Source: Planctomycetota bacterium
GTDB lineage: Bacteria; Planctomycetota; Brocadiia; Brocadiales; Brocadiaceae
DNA: 33,201 bases
Direction of reading: 5' to 3'
Assembly (NCBI GenBank): GCA_016188675.1
Contig: JACPHJ010000040.1
Coordinates: 1 to 33,201 of the forward strand
Shown here in pieces: positions 1-8,091 of the stretch; positions within the stretch are counted from its first letter, which is position 1; every line of letters starts with the position of its first letter. Below the pieces are notes generated by a model. It did not search any database. It worked only from the letters and a program-made list of their open reading frames with translations, and was not told the origin of the DNA. Made by a program: the position numbers and the translations under genes.

Positions 1-100
1 GTACTGTTTAAAGAATTCTTTTTGTTATAGTGGAATAGAGGGGATTGGAAAAAACCATAAATATTTTCACTGGATGTGGCGATGGTGAGGTGATGATTCA

Positions 101-511
101 TTGGTGTTCACACCCTCAAACATTGTGCCGAACAGTATTGGCTTTAGCTTGTATTTCTTCTCAAAATATTTTTTGTCTGCAGGTATAGAGACATTTTTGG
201 AAGAGAACGAAGAGTCTAGTATTCCGTTTGCTTTAAATATCTTGAACTATTTGATCAGACTATGCTCCGTTTTTGTTTTTGTTTACGCCTACTGTAAATA
301 TCTGTCATTGAACAAAGGCATTGCAATAACACTTTATATATTCTTTTTTATCCGATTCCTTTTTGCAACCAATGTACTCGGATTCATTACGAAGTATGAT
401 CTGTATACAGCCGCTTCTTTATTAGATTTTCTGACGTCAATTATTATTACATATTCTATGATAAGCATATTTATGGGCGCAAGAGATGATGTTGCGTTTA
501 AAATATGTTAA
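101..511 (+). CDS. Small integral membrane protein, unrecognised
   Basis: I do not recognise this 136-residue protein. It is very hydrophobic, with likely membrane segments around residues 41-65, 72-95 and 104-126 and possibly another near 8-28. A short acidic stretch (EENEE) lies near residue 35. The frame is closed upstream by a TGA at 86-88, so the start must be the TTG at 101 or the GTG at 104. A GAGGTGAT sequence at about 87-94 gives a plausible ribosome binding site for either. The gene stands alone: about 150 bases of AT-rich DNA and a strong terminator follow it. Codon use and hydrophobic periodicity support a real gene, but no family can be named. Confidence 0.55.
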   Translation: MVFTPSNIVPNSIGFSLYFFSKYFLSAGIETFLEENEESSIPFALNILNYLIRLCSVFVFVYAYCKYLSLNKGIAITLYIFFFIRFLFATNVLGFITKYDLYTAASLLDFLTSIIITYSMISIFMGARDDVAFKIC

Positions 512-814
512 GGGTATTTTGCCAATGCTTATATTAAAAGCCATAATAATATAATTAATTTCATCCTGAAACTACTATTGCATAATGGAATGTTTTTATG
601 AACCGATAAAATGTAGATTATTAAGAAGATAAAAATATAATCGTTTTAATAAGACGTTGATTAAATACCACTTATATAAAATATAAGTGGTATTTTTTTT
701 CTCCCTGCCGATGTTGGTATATTTTTCGTTACTCTAGTCAGCCAGAAAATAGAATTTATACCATTTGAAGCGCGCTACTAGGCTATAGTATAGGAGGTAG
801 AAAGGTCTTGGCGG
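512..814. other. AT-rich intergenic stretch
   Basis: About 300 bases separate the small membrane protein from the HPP gene. The only clear structure is the perfect hairpin with T-run at 664-700 (listed separately). Nothing else gene-like is visible. No convincing promoter for the downstream gene was found, although a TATAGT at about 784-789 could be a -10 without a matching -35. Confidence 0.5.
664..700 (+). terminator. Intrinsic terminator
   Basis: A perfect 14-base-pair inverted repeat (AATACCACTTATAT / ATATAAGTGGTATT) with a 3-base AAA loop runs straight into eight T residues (693-700). It lies about 150 bases after the stop of the small membrane protein and before the HPP gene, so it insulates the two units. 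Confidence 0.85.
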
Positions 815-1504
815 ATGTTGATGTTCAAGAAAAGAAAAACTACAGAGGTTAAAAAAGTTATAGACGTTAAGTTTGAAGTTAAGGAAGATTTAGAAGAAGA
901 TGACAAGGGTTGCTTAACGCATTTATCAGGGTTTTTTAAAGGGTCTTCAAATAGGGAGAAGGGAAAAATGCCGATAATGGATGGGATAAATAAAATTAGT
1001 GCATATGTAAAAAAGCTGCCAAGGTCGCCGCAGCCTGCAATTCCTGCGAGGGAGGTATGGCTTTCTTTGTGGGGTGCGTTTTTGGGGGTAGGATTCACGG
1101 CACTGCTGGCTTTTCTTTGGAAGTGTCCGATGTTATTAGGTCCGTTTGGTGCCAGCGCCGTGTTGATTTATGGCGCTTATAAGGCGCCGCTTGCACAACC
1201 AAGGAATGTCCTGCTGGGGCATTTTCTGGCGGCATGTATCGGTGTATGTGTGAATGATTTCTTTGGCGCCACATTCTGGTCTATTGCCCTTGGTGTCTCC
1301 CTTGCGCTTGTGCTTATGGTTGTGACTTATTCAATCCATCCGCCGGCAGGTGCAACTGCATACGTGGCCGTTCAGACCGGAGGCTTGGGTGTTGGCTATA
1401 TGTATATTTTGAATCCGGTCATTTTGGGCGCCTTTATTCTGGTATTAATTGGCGTTATTTTTAATAAGATGGGGAAAAGAGATTATCCGACACATTGGTG
1501 GTAA
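815..1504 (+). CDS. HPP-family integral membrane protein (nitrite-transporter-like)
   Basis: The 229-residue protein carries the HPP-family core. After a charged cytoplasmic N-terminus (residues 1-70) there are four hydrophobic segments from about residue 82 to 218. The signature GPFGASAVLIYG precedes the HPPAGA motif, which starts at His175. Chloroplast and cyanobacterial HPP members (NITT1 type) have been linked to nitrite transport; other members are of unknown function. The start is the ATG at 815, with an AAAGG just upstream; AGGAGG at 792-797 is rather far away. A TAG at 791-793 closes the frame, so no longer start exists. An FNT nitrite/formate channel lies 3.6 kb downstream on the same strand, which makes a small-anion transport role attractive but unproven. 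Confidence 0.85.
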   Translation: MLMFKKRKTTEVKKVIDVKFEVKEDLEEDDKGCLTHLSGFFKGSSNREKGKMPIMDGINKISAYVKKLPRSPQPAIPAREVWLSLWGAFLGVGFTALLAFLWKCPMLLGPFGASAVLIYGAYKAPLAQPRNVLLGHFLAACIGVCVNDFFGATFWSIALGVSLALVLMVVTYSIHPPAGATAYVAVQTGGLGVGYMYILNPVILGAFILVLIGVIFNKMGKRDYPTHWW

Positions 1505-1586
1505 GGGATGTGTGATAGGCAATAAGAGAGGTCTGATATTTTAATGAACCTGGACGTATAATTTTGTTAAATTACGGAGAAAAATA

Positions 1587-3875
1587 ATGTTTATCTCGAT
1601 TAAAAATCGGCTCATTTTCTTACTAATTGTATTTACGTTATTACCATTTCTTTTGCTAAGGATTGTGGCCTATCCAAGGATGCAGTCAGATCTTCAGGAA
1701 GTGTTGATGCGAAACCTGGATGGCATTGGCCATAAGCAATCAGAATTGGTCTCGACCTGGATACATGAAAGGATGAAGAATACCCGTGTGGTTGCAAACA
1801 ATCCGTTGATGGCTAAGTGTGCAAAGATTACAAGAGAAGACAAGGATTATCCGGATATAGTCCAATATCTCGAGGTAGTAAAAAATGAGTATGTTTTAAA
1901 GGGTGTCCTTGTTAGTAATGATAAGGGATTGGTAACAATCGCTTCTACCGGAGAAAGCGTAGGAAGTGACATTTCAGAGATGGATTACTTTAAGCAAGCG
2001 GTACAAGGGAACACCTTTGTATCTGGTATTATCCCATCTGAAATTCCCCTAACAAATGAGGTTGGAGAGAAGGAACTTGGCATGCCAACCATGTTTGTTT
2101 CGACACCACTGAAAGATAGAGATGGTGTTATAGTTGGTGTCGTTTCTTTGAGGATTGATGTAAATGCGCTGAATGAGCTAATGTTAAGCCTCAAACTTGG
2201 GAAGACGGGTGAGACTTATTTGGTGAACAAAGACGGATACATGATTACGGAATCGCGGTTTGCTGTGCATTTAAAAGAGCTGGGGTTGGTGAAAAAGAGA
2301 TGCGCATTGGAATTGAAGTTGATTAGCAGGGAAACCGGTGAGTTGACCACGGGAGTTAAGCAGTGCGTTTCCGGCAACAATGGTTTTGATGCGAAGGGCT
2401 ATAAGGATTATAGCGGCATAACCGTATTGGGTGTGTGGAGGTGGTTGCCGGAGTTTAATTGGGGTATTATGGCAGAAATTGACAGGGATGAGGGTTATGG
2501 GGCTGCCTATAATCTTAACTACATAGTAAGTTCTCTATTGCTGGTGCTGGCATTTCCGATAGTGCTGGTGGCGTACTTCATTGGCAGAAAGACTTCAATA
2601 CCGATTATTAAGCTGAAAGAAGTAACCGAGAAGATGGCCTCGGGGGATTTGACTCAAAGGGTTGACATAAAGAGGGAAGATGAGATTGGGATACTGGCAA
2701 ATTCCTTTAATGCGATGGCGAAATCCCTGGATGAGAAGACGAAGGAGATTGCAACGTCTGAGAAGCGGTACAGGGAATTGTTTAACTCAATAAAGGAAGG
2801 TGTTTATCAGTCGGAGCCCGGTGTGGAGGGTGTATTTACCTTTATAAACAAGGCTGGCGCGGAGTTGTTAGGGTATAGCACTCCAGAAGAAGTGATTGGG
2901 ACAAAGGTAAAAAATATTTATGTAGACCCTGAAGACAGGAGAAGACTTTGCGAGAAACTTGAAAAGGACGGAGTGTGGAGGGAATTTGTATCCCTTTGTA
3001 AAAGGAAGAATGGCGAGAGTTTCTATGCAGAGCGTACAAGCAATTTACTGAGGGACGAGAAAGGAAATCCAGTTACTATTTATGGGGTAATTCGAGACAT
3101 CTCGGAAAGAAAAAAGGTAGAAATGGAGATCGTCGAATCAGAAAAGAAATACCGTTTGTTGTTCAATTCATTAAAAGAAGGCGTCTATCAGTGTGAGCCG
3201 GAAGTGGATGGGGCGTTCACGTGGGTCAATCAGGCAGGTGCGGAGATACTTGGTTATAAGTCTCCTGAAGAGGCGATTGGTGTGAAGGTAAAGGATATTT
3301 ATGTAAATCCGGATGACCGTAAAAAAGTCGTTGAGAAGCTATCCAAAGAGGGAGCGTGGAAGGGTTTTGTATCTTTCTGTAAGAGGAAGAATGGCGAACG
3401 TTTTTATATGGAACGCACGTCCAGTCTGGTTGCCGATGATAAGGGCAAGCCTGTCCGCATAGAAGGAATATTTAGAGACATTACGGAGCGGAAGAAACTG
3501 GAGGAAGAGCTGCAGGAGTCAGAGAGGCATCACAGACAACTGTTGAATTCGTTGAAAGAAGGTATATATCAGTGTGAACCTACCGAGGAAGGGGTATTTA
3601 CATGGATCAATCAGGCAGGTGCGGAAATACTTGGTTACAGTTCACCCGAAGAAGTTATAGGAACACGGGTAAAGGATGTGTATGTTAATCCCGACGATCG
3701 AAAAGAGCTGGTTGAGAAGCTGGACAAGGAAGGCGTATGGCGGGATTTTACCTCTTATTGCAAGAGAAAAAATGGGGAGAGATTTATCTCTGAAAGGACA
3801 TGCAATCTCGTGCGCGATGAAAACGGCAAGTCGGTTAGAATAGAAGGTGTGTTTAGGGATATAACGGAAAGATAA
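1587..3875 (+). CDS. Cache-HAMP sensor with three tandem PAS domains and no output domain
   Basis: This 762-residue membrane sensor has a first transmembrane segment at about 8-28 and an extracytoplasmic double-Cache-like domain at about 35-305 (it includes a GKTGETYLVNKDGYM segment). A second membrane segment (about 312-334) and a HAMP region (about 335-386) follow. Three PAS/PAC units then start at residues 391, 518 and 645, exactly 127 residues apart, each ending in an RDI(S/T)ER motif. The protein stops right after the third RDITER, where a histidine kinase, GGDEF or methyl-accepting domain normally begins. I see no such domain in the downstream sequence in this frame. CGGAG before the ATG at 1587 serves as ribosome binding site. 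The next two genes (coiled coil, receiver) are close and may be its partners. The ligand is unknown. Confidence 0.9.
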   Translation: MFISIKNRLIFLLIVFTLLPFLLLRIVAYPRMQSDLQEVLMRNLDGIGHKQSELVSTWIHERMKNTRVVANNPLMAKCAKITREDKDYPDIVQYLEVVKNEYVLKGVLVSNDKGLVTIASTGESVGSDISEMDYFKQAVQGNTFVSGIIPSEIPLTNEVGEKELGMPTMFVSTPLKDRDGVIVGVVSLRIDVNALNELMLSLKLGKTGETYLVNKDGYMITESRFAVHLKELGLVKKRCALELKLISRETGELTTGVKQCVSGNNGFDAKGYKDYSGITVLGVWRWLPEFNWGIMAEIDRDEGYGAAYNLNYIVSSLLLVLAFPIVLVAYFIGRKTSIPIIKLKEVTEKMASGDLTQRVDIKREDEIGILANSFNAMAKSLDEKTKEIATSEKRYRELFNSIKEGVYQSEPGVEGVFTFINKAGAELLGYSTPEEVIGTKVKNIYVDPEDRRRLCEKLEKDGVWREFVSLCKRKNGESFYAERTSNLLRDEKGNPVTIYGVIRDISERKKVEMEIVESEKKYRLLFNSLKEGVYQCEPEVDGAFTWVNQAGAEILGYKSPEEAIGVKVKDIYVNPDDRKKVVEKLSKEGAWKGFVSFCKRKNGERFYMERTSSLVADDKGKPVRIEGIFRDITERKKLEEELQESERHHRQLLNSLKEGIYQCEPTEEGVFTWINQAGAEILGYSSPEEVIGTRVKDVYVNPDDRKELVEKLDKEGVWRDFTSYCKRKNGERFISERTCNLVRDENGKSVRIEGVFRDITER

Positions 3876-3924
3876 AGCATGTATTTAATTGAATTAAAAT
3901 ACACTGAACGAGGAGTAAAAAATT

Positions 3925-4458
3925 ATGGGAAATGAGAGTATTAAGGGTTTATCTGTAAATGCAAAAACCCTTATTCTTATATTATTGTTTGTGAATGTTG
4001 GGTTTGCATCAAAGATGATAAATAAATATTATTCAATGAAGGAATCGGGATACATAAGGGAAAAAACATTTCGTGAGCAACTGGAACAAAGGGTGATGAA
4101 ATCTTTTGGTTCTATGGAAGAAATGAACAAGATGATTGCTGATATTACGCGCCAAAAAGAGGAGGCTGAAAATGTTTCAGGTTCTGTTAGAGAACAGGAT
4201 GAACAGTTAAAGCTTGCAAACAAAAACCTTGAAGATGCAAGGACAAAGCTGGCGGAAGAAAAGGCTAGTTTACAAAAAGAGATATGGGAGTTGGAAGACA
4301 CGCTCTCCAATGCAAAGAAAGTGCTGAGTGACAAGGATTATACAATTAAGGAACTCATGAATAATTTAGAAACCGCTCAAAAAGAAAATGCAGCATTAAA
4401 GAAGCAGTTCGAAGAACAATCAAAAACACCCGGCGACTGGAGTATTCCTCATCAATAA
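3925..4458 (+). CDS. Membrane-anchored coiled-coil protein
   Basis: This 177-residue protein has one hydrophobic segment at about residues 15-30 (an uncleaved anchor or signal peptide). A long charged Lys/Glu-rich region with heptad-like spacing follows from about 60 to 165, predicting an extended coiled coil, then a short Pro-containing tail. No enzyme motif is visible and I do not recognise a family. The GAGGAG before the ATG at 3925 is a strong ribosome binding site. It lies 49 bases after the PAS sensor and just ahead of the receiver gene, so the three are probably co-transcribed. A scaffold role between sensor and receiver is inference only. Confidence 0.75.
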   Translation: MGNESIKGLSVNAKTLILILLFVNVGFASKMINKYYSMKESGYIREKTFREQLEQRVMKSFGSMEEMNKMIADITRQKEEAENVSGSVREQDEQLKLANKNLEDARTKLAEEKASLQKEIWELEDTLSNAKKVLSDKDYTIKELMNNLETAQKENAALKKQFEEQSKTPGDWSIPHQ

Positions 4459-4490
4459 AAAAAATAATTGTGGTAATTACGAAAGATTTT

Positions 4491-4913
4491 ATGCCAAATA
4501 TTTTGATTATAGAAGACCAGGAAAAGATCCGGAAATCACTGGTGAGCGCCTTCAAGCGAGAACGTTACGAAACGTGTCATGGAGTAAACTGGGAAAATGC
4601 GTTGGAATTTTTCAATAAGGTTAGTTTCGATCTTGTTGTTGTTGATCTGGAAGTAAAACCACAAGTGGGTTACGAGATGCTGAAGACAATTAAGCTTGCT
4701 AACCCAAATACGGAAATTGTGGCAATTTTTCATCAGAGTGAGTATGACAAAAGCCGTATTGGCAGTTATGGCGTGTACGATTATGTCTTAAAGCCATTCT
4801 TGCTGAGTGACATTGTAGGTATCGGAAAGAAGGCATTAGAGAAAAAGCAATTGGCTGATAAGGTGCGCAATCTGGAACAAATCAGGGATATGGATAAATT
4901 TGCCTTATCATAG
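4491..4913 (+). CDS. Stand-alone response-regulator receiver domain
   Basis: A CheY-like receiver of 140 residues when started at the ATG at 4491 (MPNILIIEDQ is the normal receiver start; an in-frame GTG at 4470 would add seven residues). Visible are the acidic pair Glu8-Asp9, the phospho-acceptor Asp52 in VVVDL and the conserved Lys101 in LKPF. The switch Thr/Ser expected near position 80 is replaced: the sequence there is AIFHQS, giving Phe80-His81. A short helical tail (KALEKKQLADKVRNLEQ) follows and there is no DNA-binding or enzymatic output. It sits downstream of the PAS sensor and coiled-coil genes, which suggests a common signalling unit, but no histidine kinase is encoded nearby. Confidence 0.85.
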   Translation: MPNILIIEDQEKIRKSLVSAFKRERYETCHGVNWENALEFFNKVSFDLVVVDLEVKPQVGYEMLKTIKLANPNTEIVAIFHQSEYDKSRIGSYGVYDYVLKPFLLSDIVGIGKKALEKKQLADKVRNLEQIRDMDKFALS

Positions 4914-4918
4914 ACTAG

Positions 4919-4946
4919 TTGTAAAATGTATTTTTCAAAATACTAT
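4919..4946 (+). promoter_or_regulatory. Possible promoter ahead of the FNT gene
   Basis: TTGTAA (4919-4924) and TACTAT (4941-4946) are 16 bases apart, a partial match to a sigma70-type promoter, about 170 bases upstream of the FNT start. A small palindrome (GTATTTTTCAAAATAC, 4928-4943) overlaps the spacer and -10. The match is only moderate and the intergenic DNA is AT-rich, so chance is possible. Confidence 0.3.
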
Positions 4947-5123
4947 GATTTATCAATAGAAAGAAAGGGGGTGTATTAAATAATTATTGAAAAGGGAAAT
5001 TGGGAGGTTAGATGTTTGGAAGTATAAAGTTGAAAGTAGACAGGAATAGATAAGAAGTACAATTAAAATGGTGTGTCGATTTGAAAATGATCTTCACAAC
5101 AACATTTTAGAGGAGAACAATTA

Positions 5124-6017
5124 ATGTTATATACTGCGAACGTAGATGCAATCGCAGCAGTGTCTCTAAAGAAAGCCACGGCAATGAAACACAGCCTGAC
5201 AGGCTTCTTGACACTTTCTGTGATGGCGGGTTTTTATATTGGGTTTGGCGTTATTCTTGCATTTATTTGTGCCGCACCTGTAGCGGCAATAAATCCTGGA
5301 ATAGGAAAAATAGTTGCGGGTGCAGTGTTCCCTATTGCATTGTCATTAGTAATTATTGGTGGTGCTGAACTGTTTACCGGGTATAACCTGCTGATATTTA
5401 AAGGTACCTTTAGGGGCACGGTAACGCTTGGCGATGCTATGCTGGGTTGGCTTTGGACATACATAGGCAACCTTGGCGGTTCAATGCTTTTTGGACTTAT
5501 GATTATAGTAGCTGGTATATTCGCTCCTGATCCATGGAAATCATTTATATTGAAGGTAGCTACATATAAGTCGAATGGACCATGGTGGGAGCTATTCTTC
5601 AGGGGTATCTTCTGTAACTGGCTCGTCTGCATGGCAATATGGTCCAGCTTTAGATGTTCAAGCGATTCTGGTAAGTTGATTATGATATGGTGGTGCTTAT
5701 TTGCTTTCGTTACGACGGGCATGGAACACAGTGTGGCGAATATGACGATATTGACAATCGCAAATTTATTGCCACATGATCCAGAAGCTATTTCCTGGGG
5801 CAAGATGTTTGGTCATAACCTCGTTCCTGTTACCCTCGGGAATATTGTTGGTGGTAGTTTCTTCGTCACATTCCTCTATTGGTTTGCAACTGCTATGGAT
5901 GAAAGGGGTGCAAGGCGGATGGAGGCTGTAAAGGGAGGTTCAGGATCTGGCGAATTACCGCGTGCCGGCGGCGCTCCAGAAGAGATTAAGGATGTCAAAG
6001 TGAAGATGAGGTCGTAA
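5124..6017 (+). CDS. FNT-family formate/nitrite channel
   Basis: This 297-residue protein matches the FocA/NirC family of pentameric channels for formate, nitrite or hydrosulfide across the inner membrane. Six hydrophobic segments span about residues 28-265. Family motifs present are GAELFTGY, CNWLVCMAIW and GMEHSVANM with the central pore His202, plus the last-helix VTLGNIVGGSFFV. Some 35 extra polar residues follow the last helix. GAGGAG upstream of the ATG at 5124 is a clear ribosome binding site. In an anammox-like organism nitrite is the natural guess for substrate, but sequence alone cannot separate nitrite from formate. The gene ends a + strand run and is followed by an intrinsic terminator. 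The closest symbols would be nirC or focA; I do not assign one. Confidence 0.93.
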   Translation: MLYTANVDAIAAVSLKKATAMKHSLTGFLTLSVMAGFYIGFGVILAFICAAPVAAINPGIGKIVAGAVFPIALSLVIIGGAELFTGYNLLIFKGTFRGTVTLGDAMLGWLWTYIGNLGGSMLFGLMIIVAGIFAPDPWKSFILKVATYKSNGPWWELFFRGIFCNWLVCMAIWSSFRCSSDSGKLIMIWWCLFAFVTTGMEHSVANMTILTIANLLPHDPEAISWGKMFGHNLVPVTLGNIVGGSFFVTFLYWFATAMDERGARRMEAVKGGSGSGELPRAGGAPEEIKDVKVKMRS

Positions 6018-6074
6018 TTCAGCGCTAGTTAAAACTCTCGGTGAGAATCAGGAGAGAATAGAAGTTTTTTGCAG

Positions 6075-6107
6075 AAAGGGCCGGTTTACTATTACCGGCC
6101 CTTTTTT
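6075..6107 (+). terminator. Intrinsic terminator after the FNT gene
   Basis: AAGGGCCGGT and its complement enclose an eight-base loop and run into six T residues (6102-6107). It lies about 60 bases after the FNT stop codon. Confidence 0.92.
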
Positions 6108-6143
6108 GTTTGTCTGAGATTAATATTATAATTGTAAGTAAAG

Positions 6144-6230
6144 TGTCATCTTTGAGAAGCGAAGCGACGAAGAATCTTATTTCATAAAACATGAGATTCT
6201 TCGCTTCCGTTGGTCGCTCAGAATGGCAGT
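6144..6230. repeat. Dispersed palindromic repeat, GAAGCGAAGAATC type
   Basis: The left arm (6144-6178, starting GTCATCTTTGAG and ending CGAAGAATCT) and right arm (6194-6230, AGATTCTTCGCT to GAATGGCAG) form an imperfect inverted repeat with a short AT-rich centre. Related sequence occurs at 32357-32472. It carries no coding potential and sits between convergent genes. Confidence 0.75.
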
Positions 6231-6266
6231 TCTCTTATTACCTTAACTGCCATTGTGCCAGGAGCG

Positions 6267-7409
6267 TTAGTTGTTGCCGGATGCTTCACCAATCGCATAA
6301 AGTTTCCCATCATTAGAGCCAATGTATATAGTGCCGTCGGCATCTATAGAAGGTGATGATTCTATGGCATCTCCAGTTTCGAATGCCCATTTCAGATTTC
6401 CTTCTGAATCGAATGCATATAACTTTTTGTCTCTGGAAGCAGCGTAAATTGTGCCATCTGCCCCGATTGCCGGAGATGAACTGACAGATGCGCCCGTTTC
6501 AAAAGACCACTTCAATTTTCCGTCGGCTGTAAATGCGTATATGCTATTATTGCCTGAGCCAAAGTACACGTTTCCCTGAGTATCCATAGCGGCAGATGAA
6601 TCAATATCATACAGGGTATCAAAAGTCCATTCTACCTGTCCGTCTGAACGAAAAGCATAAAATTTGGCGTCCTCAGAACCGATGCAAATATTTCCATTGG
6701 GTGCGATTAAAGGAGAGGCATCCAGGAGATACCTGGTGCCAAAACTCCACAGTGCCTTACCTTCCGGTTTCATGGCAAATAAATAATAATCGCCGGAACC
6801 AAAATAAACCATGCCATCCTGAGCTATTGCAGGGGACGAGACGATATGGTCGGCAGTCTTCTGCGTCCATTTTAATTTACCGTCAGGGGTAATGGCGTGG
6901 AGCTTCTTATCCCACGAACCAAAATAAATCGTGCCGTCAGGCGCGATGGCTGGAGAAGAGATGATGCCGCCTCCGGATTTATATTTCCAGCGTAAACTAC
7001 TGTCAGGATTTAATGCATAGAGGTGGCTATCCCACGATCCAAATAGAATGGTTCCGTCTTTTCTGATGGATGGCGAGGATTCAACCTCCTCTTGTGTCTC
7101 GAAAGTCCATTTAAGCTTGCCGTCCCGGGTGACGGCGTATAGCTTTTTGTCTTTTGAGCCAAAGTAGATTGTGCCGTCTTCACTAATGGCAGGCGAGGAA
7201 GTAACGGGGCCTTGAGTTTGGAACGTCCATTTAAGGATAGGTTTTTTAATGCCGGCGTATGGACTTCTCCCTGTATGCTGCAAGTCATGCCTGAACATAG
7301 GCCAGGGTGTTTCGGCAATCTGGGCGTAAAGTGATGTTGATAAGAAGACGGCAGGCAAGAAAAGAACAAATGTCATTGGCGCAAAAAATTTGACATATTT
7401 TTTTGGCAT
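6267..7409 (-). CDS. Exported PQQ-type beta-propeller repeat protein
   Basis: Starting at 7409 (MPKKYVKFF) the protein has 380 residues. It has a signal peptide of about 28 residues (hydrophobic run, then SLYAQ) and a WPMFRHDLQHTGRSPY segment typical of PQQ-propeller proteins. Eight consecutive repeats of about 40 residues follow, of the form KWTFET...SSPAI..DGTIYFGS.D.KLYA. An AAGGAA eight bases upstream supports this start over an upstream in-frame TTG at 7442. The number of blades fits an eight-bladed propeller such as that of BamB-like or quinoprotein families. No cytochrome motif or catalytic domain is attached, so it is more likely a structural or binding protein in the periplasm than a dehydrogenase. 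It lies 48 bases after hisB on the same strand, with no evident functional link. Confidence 0.88.
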   Translation of the reverse strand: MPKKYVKFFAPMTFVLFLPAVFLSTSLYAQIAETPWPMFRHDLQHTGRSPYAGIKKPILKWTFQTQGPVTSSPAISEDGTIYFGSKDKKLYAVTRDGKLKWTFETQEEVESSPSIRKDGTILFGSWDSHLYALNPDSSLRWKYKSGGGIISSPAIAPDGTIYFGSWDKKLHAITPDGKLKWTQKTADHIVSSPAIAQDGMVYFGSGDYYLFAMKPEGKALWSFGTRYLLDASPLIAPNGNICIGSEDAKFYAFRSDGQVEWTFDTLYDIDSSAAMDTQGNVYFGSGNNSIYAFTADGKLKWSFETGASVSSSPAIGADGTIYAASRDKKLYAFDSEGNLKWAFETGDAIESSPSIDADGTIYIGSNDGKLYAIGEASGNN

Positions 7410-7457
7410 TAAAATTTTCCTTTTTAAAAAAAGACAGGACAACTCCTGTAAAACCCC

Positions 7458-8048
7458 TTACAGTATTCCTTTTGTTGATGGAACATCTTTTATGCGCTCG
7501 TCAAACCGAACGGCGTCTTCCAGCGCCTTGGCCAGCCCCTTAAATATGGCCTCTGCTATGTGATGCGCGTTCGTGCCGTAAGGGACATTCACGTGCAGAT
7601 TGATGCCTGCATTTGTAGTGAACGACTTCAGAAATTCTTCGATGAGCTCGGCGTCGAAATTTCCAATCTTTTCCGCATGAAACGCCGCATTAAATATCAA
7701 AGCCGGTCTTCCGCTGATGTCTATGGCAATGTTGGCAAGTGTCTCCTGCATGGGGACGCTTGCATTGGAAAAGCGCCGAATGCCTTTCTTATCACCCAAT
7801 GCCTCTTTTATTCCCTGCCCAAGACATATGCCCACGTCTTCTACCGTGTGGTGGTCGTCTACAACACGATCTCCGCTTGCCCTGATGGTCAGGTCAAACA
7901 GTCCATGTTTGGTAAGCAGGTCAAGCATGTGGTCTAAAAAACCGATGCCGGTATTGATGCCGCTGCTTCCGCTTCCATCGATGTTGATTGTTAGTTCGAC
8001 ATTTGTTTCTTTGGTCTTTCTGTTAATCGTGGCTGTCCGTTTTGACAT
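7458..8048 (-). CDS. hisB: Imidazoleglycerol-phosphate dehydratase
   Basis: HisB converts imidazoleglycerol phosphate to imidazoleacetol phosphate, the sixth step of histidine synthesis. The 196-residue length is that of the monofunctional bacterial enzyme. The metal-binding motifs are present: GFLDHMLDLLTKHG (His40, His48), DDHHTVED (His66, His67, Glu70) and the C-terminal HHIAEAIFKGLAKAL. The ATG at 8048 has no strong ribosome binding site. It lies 43 bases after hisC on the same strand, so the two are probably co-transcribed. Confidence 0.96.
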   Translation of the reverse strand: MSKRTATINRKTKETNVELTINIDGSGSSGINTGIGFLDHMLDLLTKHGLFDLTIRASGDRVVDDHHTVEDVGICLGQGIKEALGDKKGIRRFSNASVPMQETLANIAIDISGRPALIFNAAFHAEKIGNFDAELIEEFLKSFTTNAGINLHVNVPYGTNAHHIAEAIFKGLAKALEDAVRFDERIKDVPSTKGIL

Positions 8049-8091
8049 GGAATATTTTGTTTATAGTTAAGTGAATTAAAATAGGATTTAT

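Noticed and set aside
5011-5052. A 13-codon open frame (MFGSIKLKVDRNR) with GGGAGG just upstream, before the FNT gene
   Set aside because: Too short to judge, no conserved or regulatory residue pattern, and the purine-rich region produces such matches easily.
5234-5803. 189-codon - strand frame opposite the FNT channel
   Set aside because: Lies entirely inside a well-supported gene with clear FNT motifs; no homology-like features of its own.
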